DNA of 15,632 bases from Anoxynatronum sp033549305. GTDB lineage: Bacteria > Bacillota > Clostridia > Peptostreptococcales > Tindalliaceae. The notes under the pieces are model-generated. The model had not been told where the DNA came from. It worked only from the letters and a program-made list of their open reading frames with translations, and did not search any database. Positions 6,481 to 12,615 of the stretch are shown in pieces. The first letter of the stretch is position 1. The number at the start of each line of letters is the position of its first letter. The position numbers were made by a program, and so were the translations under genes. The DNA is taken from positions 1-15,632 of the forward strand of contig JAWSUV010000058.1 in assembly GCA_033549305.1 (NCBI GenBank), read 5' to 3'.

Positions 6481-6926
6481 AAACAACCCCAATCCCTGCA
6501 CAATGCCATGAATCAGATATAATGGCAAGGTGCTAAGGTTTGGGGTTCATTTGTACAGCATTTCCGATCGATTATTTAGTCTTGAGAGCTGTCAGAGGAT
6601 AACAGCACCTTGTTGATGTTGCTGACTGCGATGAGCAGTTGTTCTTCCACCATAAATATGTCATGAAAGCCGAAGTGGATTTTCCGCCAGGGCAGACGGA
6701 AGTACGCAAATGGTCCATGCCGGCGAGATGATCGGTGCAACAGCTGAAGGAATAGGTTCAAAGAAGACTGTTGATATTGAAGCGGAACAAAAAAAGTGGG
6801 ATATGTTCATTAATGACCTGGAAGCGAATGCGCCGCCAGCTCAGCCCCTCTCTGCAAAAAGGCTGACTCCCTTCAGCAGGTTACCAGCCTTTTTACTTTT
6901 CTGAGACTTCTTGTTCTCGGGTGCTT
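6481..6926. other. Region without a supportable gene; nested inverted repeat and possible decayed ORF
   Basis: AACCCCAA (6486-6493) pairs with TTGGGGTT (6540-6547), enclosing TGCCAT/ATGGCA (6505-6510 with 6523-6528); no T-run follows, so it may be a weak transcript end for the 102-aa gene. At 6603-6731 a rightward frame (VDVADCDEQLFFHHKYVMKA ... DFPPGQTEVRKWSMPA) and then an overlapping frame (GEMIGATAEGIGSKKTVDIE ... KKWDMFINDLEAN, up to about 6840) look protein-like in residue mix but have no ribosome site and no family I recognise. They could be one frameshifted, decayed gene. A terminator closes the stretch. Confidence 0.35.
6856..6895. terminator. Bidirectional terminator downstream of rubrerythrin
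   Basis: AAAAAGGCTG (6856-6865) pairs with CAGCCTTTTT (6885-6894), a 10-bp stem with A- and T-tracts on both sides. Leftward it terminates the rubrerythrin gene, which stops at 6927. Confidence 0.8.
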
Positions 6927-7499
6927 CTAGTAATTGGTGTCCTTGATCCGGAAATGGGATTTGGGATGCGCACAGGCCGGGCACAGGTCCGGCGGTGTGG
7001 TTCCCTTGGTCACCCAGCCGCAGTTGCCGCATTTCCATTCCTGCTCGTCTTCCCGCACAAAGACGGTTTTGTTAACCACTTTTTCATACAGGGCACGGAA
7101 ACGGGCTTCATGGGCCTTTTCCGCCTCCATGATGGCTTCAAAGCTCTCCGCTACCTTGTCAAAGCCTTCCTTGCGAGCCACTCCGGCAAAGTCCGGGTAC
7201 AGCTCGCCCCATTCCTCCAGCTCCCCGTCGGCGGAGGCCAGCAGGTTGTCGGCGGTGGTGGACAGAATGCCTGCCGGATAAGTGGCGGTGATTTCCACCA
7301 TGCCTCCCTCCATGTGCTTGAAAAACTGCTTGGCATGCTGCCGCTCGTTGTCGGCGGTTTCGGTGAACAGCTCGGCAATCTGCACGTAGCCCTCATTCTT
7401 CGCAATTTTGGCGAAGTAGTCATAGCGGTTAGCCGCCTGAGACTCACCGGCAAACGCCTTTAATAAATTCTGCTCCGTTTGGGTTCCTTTTACTGACAT
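6927..7499 (-). CDS. rbr: Rubrerythrin
   Basis: 190 residues from ATG 7499, with AAAGGAGGT upstream. The N-terminal ferritin-like four-helix bundle carries the diiron ligands in the usual contexts: Glu19 in LLKAFAGESQAANRY, the ETADNERQHA helix (Glu52, His55), Glu93-Glu96 in the GELEEWGELY region, and EAIMEAEKAHEARF near residues 121-134. The C-terminal rubredoxin-like domain binds iron through Cys157/Cys160 (CGNCG) and Cys173/Cys176 (CPAC). It reduces hydrogen peroxide in the cytoplasm with electrons from NADH or rubredoxin systems and is a main oxygen-tolerance protein of anaerobes. Normal full length. Monocistronic, with its own promoter, a PerR-like box and a terminator. Confidence 0.97.
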   Translation of the reverse strand: MSVKGTQTEQNLLKAFAGESQAANRYDYFAKIAKNEGYVQIAELFTETADNERQHAKQFFKHMEGGMVEITATYPAGILSTTADNLLASADGELEEWGELYPDFAGVARKEGFDKVAESFEAIMEAEKAHEARFRALYEKVVNKTVFVREDEQEWKCGNCGWVTKGTTPPDLCPACAHPKSHFRIKDTNY

Positions 7500-7527
7500 C
7501 AATATGTACCTCCTTTGTAAGATGTTG

Positions 7528-7551
7528 CCAGGATGCAGAAAACATCCCTGG
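7528..7551 (-). other. Hairpin in the rubrerythrin 5' leader
   Basis: CCAGGATG (7528-7535) pairs with CATCCCTGG (7543-7551) with one bulge. A competing pair GATGTT (7521-7526) with AACATC (7541-7546) shares bases. It lies between the -10 element and the ribosome site, so it may stabilise the mRNA or affect translation. Confidence 0.35.
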
Positions 7552-7561
7552 ACCTGCAGTA

Positions 7562-7590
7562 AGTTTAACATGTTCATTCCAAATTTGCAA
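7562..7590 (-). promoter_or_regulatory. Sigma-A-type promoter of rubrerythrin
   Basis: Leftward: TTGCAA (7590-7585), exactly 17 bases, TAAACT (7567-7562). The ATG is about 62 bases downstream of the -10. Confidence 0.7.
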
Positions 7591-7599
7591 TAATTACAA
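7585..7599 (-). promoter_or_regulatory. PerR-like operator overlapping the rubrerythrin -35
   Basis: Leftward the 15 bases read TTGTAATTATTGCAA, a 7-1-7 inverted repeat with one mismatch. They match the PerR box TTATAATTATTATAA at 12 of 15 positions. Overlap with the -35 hexamer fits repression released by peroxide. Rubrerythrin genes are known PerR targets in clostridia. A Fur-family relative could use the same type of site. Confidence 0.55.
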
Positions 7600-7822
7600 T
7601 AACCGGACCCGGCACACCCCCCATAGTCTTTCTTCAGAAAAGCCGGCTCTGCTTTTTCATTCCAAAGCAGCCGTTTCTCCAGCCGCGCTCATATCCGGCC
7701 ACAGCGCAAATCTTTCGTGTGTAACCCTCCCGGAAGGGGTATGGATTCTATAGAAGTCCCGGCCTTACATGAATACGGGCAGCCTGAAACCAAACCAGAT
7801 GTAAAAAGGAGCGTGTCATCCC
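7600..7822 (+). other. Leader region of the MoaE-like gene; hairpins, no gene
   Basis: AAAAGC/GCTTTT forms a small terminator-like hairpin near 7636-7654. Further on, ACCC (7724-7727) pairs with GGGT (7737-7740) around TCCCGGAAG, CCCG (7758-7761) pairs with CGGG (7776-7779), and GCCTGAAACCAAACC follows close to the ribosome site. A structured leader is plausible, and a molybdenum-cofactor riboswitch would suit the downstream gene, but I cannot fold or match it. The open frames crossing this stretch are shadows. Confidence 0.25.
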
Positions 7823-8230
7823 ATGAACACTGAAAAAAAGAAGAAAGCGCCGTCCATCGACGCGTGGCTTGAAGAAGCCAAAGCAGCTCCGGAGGCTTCC
7901 CAGGTTGGAATGTTCCTGGTGCACAACGGCGTGGTGCGCGAAACACCAAAATCAATGGTGCGTGAGGGTATCGATGACGGAACGCGTGTCACAGGCATGA
8001 TGTTTTCCTATGATGCCGCAAAAGTGGATGCTGCGGTGGCGGAAACCCTCAAAATGGCCGGTATCTTCTATGTAAAAGCATGGTTGAACGAAGGCAGCCT
8101 GGAGGTGGGTGACGACATCATGCTTGTCCTCATCGGCGGTGATATCCGGCCCAACGTGATCGACGCCCTTCAGCGCCTGGTCACCACCATCAAAACCAGA
8201 TGCGTCATGGAAATCGAAGAAAAAGCATAA
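7823..8230 (+). CDS. MoaE-like protein (divergent molybdopterin synthase large-subunit family)
   Basis: 135 residues; AAAAGGAG lies about 12 bases before the ATG. After a Lys-rich start, VGMFLVHNGVVRETP occupies the place of the MoaE opening strand, FSYDAAKVDAAVAETLKMAG matches the 'YE.y...a' helix, and WLNEGSLEVGDDIMLVLIGG matches the 'G.L.vGe..v.v' core. The MoaE catalytic features are missing: the two His-Arg pairs are replaced (VKAWLNEG; GGDIRPN) and the C-terminal PIWKKE lysines are absent. It is therefore more likely a regulatory or substrate-specialised relative than a standard molybdopterin synthase. No moaD or other cofactor gene lies next to it. A strong terminator follows. Confidence 0.7.
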   Translation: MNTEKKKKAPSIDAWLEEAKAAPEASQVGMFLVHNGVVRETPKSMVREGIDDGTRVTGMMFSYDAAKVDAAVAETLKMAGIFYVKAWLNEGSLEVGDDIMLVLIGGDIRPNVIDALQRLVTTIKTRCVMEIEEKA

Positions 8231-8277
8231 GGCAGGCAGGGCGAGAACGACACATGCCGCAAGAATCGACAAAAGAG

Positions 8278-8312
8278 TAGGCTGGTTCCTCACTGGGGAA
8301 CCAGCCTATTTT
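8278..8312. terminator. Strong terminator between convergent MoaE-like and cupin genes
   Basis: TAGGCTGGTTCC (8278-8289) and GGAACCAGCCTA (8297-8308) form a perfect 12-bp stem with a 7-base loop, followed by TTTT. It ends the MoaE-like transcript and lies 20-odd bases beyond the cupin stop, so it can serve both. Confidence 0.9.
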
Positions 8313-8332
8313 CCTATGAATCAATTGCTGCG

Positions 8333-8665
8333 TTACTTCACCAGTATGTTCAGGCTCTTGGCATCTTCCAGCACCTCAATGCCGTAATTCACATTGCCGG
8401 GCAGCACCATCAGCTCCCCCTGGCTGAGAACCTGCTCATCCGCCTGGTGATAAACGATTTTCAGTTTGCCCTCGTATACATAAATCAGGCTGTCCTCTTC
8501 CTGGGACTCCTTGCTGATGCTTTCGCCTTTTGCATAGGCATAAAACCGGACATCGGTGTTTTCCGTGGCGCACACCGCTTTGCTGGCGATGGTATGGGGG
8601 CTGTTTTCAATCATTGCGCCAATGGCCACGGGGATGAACGGGTCAATATTCTTCATCACGTTCAT
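8333..8665 (-). CDS. Single-domain cupin protein (second of pair)
   Basis: 110 residues; GGAAGGAG lies 9 bases before the ATG. A single cupin barrel: SLIYVYEGKLKIVYHQADE resembles cupin motif 1 without the usual HxH metal ligands, and LSQGELMVLPGNVNYGIEV is motif 2 with no clear metal histidine. Metal-dependent catalysis is therefore doubtful, and a ligand-binding or sensory role is more likely. The ATG is 2 bases after the stop of the preceding cupin gene, so the two are co-translated. Clear sequence relationship to that neighbour suggests an old tandem duplication with divergence. Confidence 0.85.
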   Translation of the reverse strand: MNVMKNIDPFIPVAIGAMIENSPHTIASKAVCATENTDVRFYAYAKGESISKESQEEDSLIYVYEGKLKIVYHQADEQVLSQGELMVLPGNVNYGIEVLEDAKSLNILVK

Positions 8666-8667
8666 GG

Positions 8668-9006
8668 TTATTGCTCCTTCCTGACCACCATCAAGAGCAT
8701 TTTCATGTCTTCCTGCGCCACCACCTGGTGGGAGATGCCTGACGGCATGAGGATCAGCTGACCCTTGACGACTTCCTGGGTCTCCCCGCCAATGGTGACA
8801 CTGGCCACCCCTTCATGAATGTAGAGCAGCGCGTCTCCGTTGGCCGTGTGGGGTCCCACCCCTTCGCCCTTGCCAAAGGCCAGCAGGGTAATGCCCACCC
8901 CTTTTTGCTGCGCCAGCGTCTTGCTTTCAATCTGGCCCGGCTTGCAGCTGACCATTTCGTCAAAGTCGATTGCTTTCGCCTGTTCAATGTTCTTGATGAA
9001 TTCCAT
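8668..9006 (-). CDS. Single-domain cupin protein (first of pair)
   Basis: 112 residues from ATG 9006, where GGAGGATT is well placed; an upstream ATG at 9039 lies in the leader and lacks a site. Motif 1 is GVGPHTANGDALLYIHEG, keeping one metal-type histidine (PHT) and the glutamate region; motif 2 is KGQLILMPSGISHQVV with PxGxxH, which keeps the metal histidine. This copy looks more able to bind a metal than its downstream partner. First gene of a two-gene leftward operon with a CRP/FNR-type site upstream. Substrate unknown. Confidence 0.88.
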   Translation of the reverse strand: MEFIKNIEQAKAIDFDEMVSCKPGQIESKTLAQQKGVGITLLAFGKGEGVGPHTANGDALLYIHEGVASVTIGGETQEVVKGQLILMPSGISHQVVAQEDMKMLLMVVRKEQ

Positions 9007-9055
9007 CTGAATCCTCCATTCATAGTGTAAGTTTGTCATGGTGTAACCTGACTAC

Positions 9056-9061
9056 AGCATA
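9056..9061 (-). promoter_or_regulatory. Extended -10 of the cupin operon
   Basis: Leftward TGGTATGCT, an extended -10 with no recognisable -35 at 17 bases. It predicts a start near 9049 and a leader of about 43 bases to the ATG at 9006. Confidence 0.5.
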
Positions 9062-9082
9062 CCAAAAGAATTTTTCCGGGGC

Positions 9083-9098
9083 TGTGATTGAAATCACA
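9083..9098. promoter_or_regulatory. CRP/FNR-family binding palindrome at -41.5 of the cupin promoter
   Basis: TGTGATTGAAATCACA is a perfect 7-2-7 palindrome. It fits TGTGA-N6-TCACA (CRP-type) and also contains TGAT-N4-ATCA (the core of an FNR-type site). Its centre, 9090.5, is 41.5 bases upstream of the start predicted from the extended -10, the class II activation position. It also lies upstream of the divergent transporter pseudogene. Confidence 0.7.
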
Positions 9099-9179
9099 CA
9101 AAACCGGAACAGCTTCTGTCAAACGGTGCTTCCCTGTTTTTGGCGCTTCAGTGCTTGATTGAAGCGGGGCCGATCTTGG

Positions 9180-9185
9180 TATAAG
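9180..9185 (+). promoter_or_regulatory. Extended -10 for the AEC pseudogene
   Basis: TTGGTATAAG gives an extended -10 (TGGTATAAG). TTGATT, a possible -35, is 19 bases upstream. The GTG start is about 40 bases downstream, so transcription signals of the broken gene seem to persist. Confidence 0.4.
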
Positions 9186-9225
9186 CAGGATAAGCACCAC
9201 AGTGTGTCCCAGAGGAGCTGAAGCT

Positions 9226-9521
9226 GTGAACCAGATGATTGTCAAAATGATCCAGGTCATGATCCTGCTGGCCGTCGGCCGAATGCTGAACCGGAAGGCC
9301 ATTGTCAGTGACGAGGCCGTGGGCGGCATCCGCAAGCTGGTCATCAACCTCATGCCTTCTTCACATTCCTGGTGCTGCCGCCGCCCATGATCGTGCCCAT
9401 GTTTGCCACCACTCTCCTGTCAAAAGAGCAGGGGGAGCTGGGCAGCAGTGCATTGGCCCTGCACACCCTCATCAGCATTGCCCTGTACATGGCCGTGGTC
9501 ATCCTGCGTTTGCAGTTCTGA
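9226..9521 (+). pseudogene. AEC-family (auxin efflux carrier-like) transporter, internally deleted
   Basis: A GTG start (9226) follows AGAGGAG. The first 43 codons, VNQMIVKMIQVMILLAVGRM and LNRKAIVSDEAVGGIRKLVI, match the amino-terminal helix and loop of AEC permeases. At about 9355 the frame changes by one base step, and codons from 9357 to TGA 9519-9521 read FFTFLVLPPPMIVPMFATTL and GELGSSALALHTLISIALYM, which match the last helices. An intact member has about 300 residues; here about 97 codons remain, so roughly 200 were deleted at the frame change. The product would be truncated and non-functional. Confidence 0.75.
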
Positions 9522-9821
9522 CCACGGACTACGTGTCGGGGGCGTCTTCTGCGGACCAGATGGAGACCTGGTCCTGAATGGTGGCAATGGTGGCATGATC
9601 CCCTTTATGGAAGAATTCCCGGGTTTATGATATTGTATTGATGACAGATATCTGATACCCCGGACTGCTTCTGCGAATCATCAACAGGCTCAGCCGGATG
9701 CCGGCAGGCCGGTTGCCCTGGCCTTGGCAGATGACAAGTATGCAACGGTACAGATCGCCTTCAGAATCTGCGTCTCTTTTCAGTGCAGCACGAGCGAAAT
9801 ATCCTGAAAGAAGGTATCGGA
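9522..9821. other. Spacer between AEC pseudogene and lipoprotein gene; no supportable gene
   Basis: Short open stretches exist on both strands (for example rightward GGVFCGPDGDLVLNGGNGG up to 9630, and DAGRPVALALADDKYATVQI near 9690-9760), but none has a start with a ribosome site or a family I recognise. They may be further gene debris. An AT-rich segment (9625-9660) could hold the lipoprotein promoter, but no good -35/-10 pair is evident. Confidence 0.4.
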
Positions 9822-10721
9822 ATGAAACGCATCCTGCCCGTCCCTGCCCTCCTTGCTGCCCTCCTGCTCCTGGCCGGCTGTTCGGCTCCGCAGGCTCCCG
9901 CTGCCGCCAGCGAGCCCGCAGACCAGCCCGGACAGATCGCCAGACTGGAAACCGAAATCCAAACCCTCGAGCGGGACAACCTCTCCCTGCATCACCAGAT
10001 CGACGGGTACAGCCGTGTGCTTCCCTACGTGATGGCCGACCCGCCCGATATGACGGTGAATGCAAGTGCGGATCTGGACGGAAACGGCCGTGAAGAATCC
10101 ATCACGCTGCAGCTTTACAGCGGACATGACCTGTTCCTGGTAACCATCGACGAGCTGTCACTGATGGGAATGGGTTCCAACGTGGATTCGGAGATTCATC
10201 TGCTGGATCTGAACACGGATGACCCGTTCCTGGAAGTGGCGGTGGCTGAATCCGGCCCGTCAGACGACTATTTCACCACGTTCTATCGCTGGACGCCGGA
10301 GGAATTCCACACCATGGGCCGCGTCGGAGGCCGTCCGAGCGCCGGAATCACCCTTAACGGCGACGGCACCCTGACCGCCCAGACCCGCGGACAGGTCCTG
10401 CACACCTGGTTCTACGACCGTGACTACCGGATCAACCGCTTCGGCCGCCTGGAAAGCGTCCCCACAGGCTTCTACCCCATGGATACTCCAGTGACAGCCC
10501 TGGTGGACCTCACGCTGACGGCCGCGCCGGGCCGCGGTGAACCGATCGACGTGAAGGCCGGCGAATCCCTGGTCATCGAAGCCAGCGACGACATCTCCTT
10601 TCTTCAGATCCGTACCGGTGAGGGTCAAACCGGATACCTGGAGCTGGAAGGATTTGACCGGATCAAGGGCACGGACTACACAGGATCTGATGCCTTTGGA
10701 GGATTGAACTACGCTGATTAA
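9822..10721 (+). CDS. Lipoprotein with coiled coil and VCBS-like repeat region
   Basis: 299 residues from ATG 9822; GAAGGTATCGG precedes it, and the upstream in-frame start has no site. The signal peptide ends in the lipobox LLLLAGC, so Cys20 should be lipidated and the protein anchored outside the membrane. A Pro/Ala-rich tether is followed by a short coiled coil (QIARLETEIQTLERDNLSLH, about 35-58). Residues 75-160 hold ADLDGNGREESITL and LDLNTDDPFLEVAVAESG, Asp-rich loops like those of FG-GAP/VCBS calcium-binding repeats. The rest is predicted beta-rich, ending in an SH3-like stretch (FLQIRTGEGQTGYLELEG). Role unknown. It reads in the same direction as the acyltransferase 100 bases downstream, but they need not be one operon. 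Confidence 0.8.
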   Translation: MKRILPVPALLAALLLLAGCSAPQAPAAASEPADQPGQIARLETEIQTLERDNLSLHHQIDGYSRVLPYVMADPPDMTVNASADLDGNGREESITLQLYSGHDLFLVTIDELSLMGMGSNVDSEIHLLDLNTDDPFLEVAVAESGPSDDYFTTFYRWTPEEFHTMGRVGGRPSAGITLNGDGTLTAQTRGQVLHTWFYDRDYRINRFGRLESVPTGFYPMDTPVTALVDLTLTAAPGRGEPIDVKAGESLVIEASDDISFLQIRTGEGQTGYLELEGFDRIKGTDYTGSDAFGGLNYAD

Positions 10722-10820
10722 CCCGAAAGAAACGCCCCCAATGGAAATGCAGCGAAATAAATGATACACTGACGGTAATGATTAACTACATACGAGGAGA
10801 ACAAATAGGGAGGGAATGCC

Positions 10821-12550
10821 ATGAACATGTATACCTATCAGGACAGTCTGCCAAAGCTGCCGCTGCCGCCTCTTGAACAGACATGTGCAAAGCTGCTGGA
10901 CTGGAGTCGTGTTTTTTTATCCGACAGTGAATTCAGCCAGACCCGGAAGGCGGTTGACCACTTTCAATCCCCGGAAGGATTCGGGCCGGTTCTCCAGCAT
11001 CATCTGAATGATCTGGCCGTCAACCCAGCGTTTCAGAACTGGCTGGAACCCCTGTGGGCTGAATCCTATTTGCGCAACCCCTCCGGCCTCCCCCTGGGCA
11101 GCAATGTGGCCTACCTGCTGGACAAGCCCCCCGGGACGCAGGCGATGCCGCTGCCGGAATACCTCGCCGCTCTCATCGCCGCGTTATTTGAGTTTAACGC
11201 CCTGATTTTAAACGAAGCCCTGGACATTGACTACCAGGGCAAAAACCCCCTCTGCATGACACAGTATAAAACCCTGTTCAGCACCACCCGGATTCCCGGT
11301 GAAACCGAAGATGCCTACGTGATTAAACCCGATACCTCCCATGTGATGCTGATCCACCGGGGGCATTACTACCGGCTGGATGTGATGGATGATAACGGAC
11401 AACTGCTGAGCCCTGCCCGTCTGCTGCAAGCCATCCAGGCCATTCTAACAGCGCCCAAAACCGTCAACTCCCTGGCTGTTGGCTCCCTGACCACTCTGCC
11501 GCGAAAGGAATGGGCGCACCTCAGAAACCATTTAGCCGCCCTTACCCCGGAAAATGCCCATGGCCTCCGGGAGGTTGAAACCGCCCTGGCAGTCTTTGTG
11601 GTGGACGATCCCCGCCCGCTCAACGAGGCGCAGCAGTTTAAAGAACTGCTGGTGGGCGAGTCCTGGAACCGCTGGTACGACAAGTCCCTTCAGTTTATCG
11701 TCAGTGAAACGGGGGAGTGGGGCATCAACTATGAGCATTCCGGTGTTGACGGCACCACCCTGGGACGGATGATTTCCTTCCTGTTCCGGCAGATGGCGCC
11801 CTTCCAAAGCACCGCCGGCGGAGAGGCCCCTCCCGTCCAGGAAATCACCTTTTTCCTGGATGATCACNNNNNNNNNNGAAGGCAGCCATCAGCGCAGCCG
11901 CTGGCGACATCCGGAAGGCTGCCGACCACCTTTCCCTGGAGGTAATGGTTTTCGACGCCTTCGGCAAGGATCACATCAAGCGCCTGGGGGTCAGCCCCGA
12001 CAGCTTTGTGCAAATCGGCCTCCAGCTGGCCCAGAAACGCACCTTTGATCAGGCATTCAATGCCTATGAGTCGGTGATGACCAAGCAGTTTCGCGGCGGC
12101 AGAACCGAAACCATGCGGCCGGTGACCCCGGCGTCCCTGGCGTTTGTGGAAAACCCCGCCTACGACCGCTTAAAAACCGCCTCCCTGCAGCATGTTGCCC
12201 GCATTAACGAATGCAAAAACGGGCAGGGCATTGACCGGCACCTGTACGGCCTGAAGAAAATCCATGAAAACCAGTTCCCCGGAAAAGAACTGCCGGCGCT
12301 GTTTTCCTCCCCCGGCTACCGGGCCATTACCACTAATTCCTTTTCCACCAGCACCAGCAATGTCCAAGGAATGCGCTACGCAGGATATGCCCCTGCCGTT
12401 CAGGACGGCTTCGCTTTCCGGTACCAGTTTTTGCCCGACCGGCTGCATTTTTTCCTTTCCTGCTACCATCACCGGGCAGAAGACCTGGAGCGCCTGAAAA
12501 CCTCTTTGACCGAATCGATGGAGGAGATGGGCCGCTTCGCCGACGCATAA
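10821..12550 (+). CDS. Choline/carnitine O-acyltransferase family enzyme, carnitine-type (contains assembly gap)
   Basis: GGGAGGGA precedes ATG 10821. The first 349 codons end at a run of 10 N; the last 224 continue in another frame only because of the nominal gap length. Total is about 574 residues, near the family's 580-620. Family landmarks: YQDSLPKLPLPPLEQT, PLWAESYLRNPSGLPLGSN, LCMTQYKTLFSTTRIP, WNRWYDKSLQFIV, YEHSGVDG with catalytic His306 and Asp310, then FDAFGKDHIKRLGVSPDSFV, NAYESVMTKQF, GRTETMR, IDRHLYGLK and FSTSTS. Thr and Thr of GRTET and Arg of DRH are the residues carnitine enzymes use where choline acetyltransferase has Val, Asn and Asn. It should transfer acyl groups between CoA and carnitine in the cytoplasm; no signal or membrane segment is seen. 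Convergent with a paralogue. Confidence 0.9.
11868..11877. other. Assembly gap (10 N) inside the acyltransferase gene
   Basis: Ten N interrupt the gene after codon 349. The frame before the gap (starting at 10821) and the homologous frame after it agree only if the true missing length is 2 plus a multiple of 3 bases, so the 10 N are a placeholder and the apparent frameshift is not biological. Confidence 0.9.
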
Positions 12551-12561
12551 CGCCGCACAGC

Positions 12562-12602
12562 AAAAAGAACGCCGGATGCACTATCCATTCGGCGTTCTTT
12601 TT
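12562..12602. terminator. Shared bidirectional terminator between the two acyltransferase genes
   Basis: AAAAAGAACGCCG pairs with CGGCGTTCTTTTT, a 13-bp perfect stem with A and T tracts on both ends. It lies 12 bases after the rightward gene's stop and 14 before the leftward gene's stop. Confidence 0.92.
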
Positions 12603-12615
12603 ATAGAATGACAAG

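Noticed and set aside
6486..6547. TATAAT at 6519-6524 as a promoter
   Set aside because: No -35-like hexamer lies 16-18 bases upstream, the sequence sits inside a nested inverted repeat, and no supportable gene follows.
7689..7998. Leftward open frames opposite the MoaE-like gene
   Set aside because: They run antisense to a gene with a ribosome site and family match, and show no recognisable protein features.
11868..11945. Frameshift or pseudogene call for the first acyltransferase
   Set aside because: The frame change coincides with the 10-N placeholder, and homology is continuous on both sides, so an assembly gap explains it.
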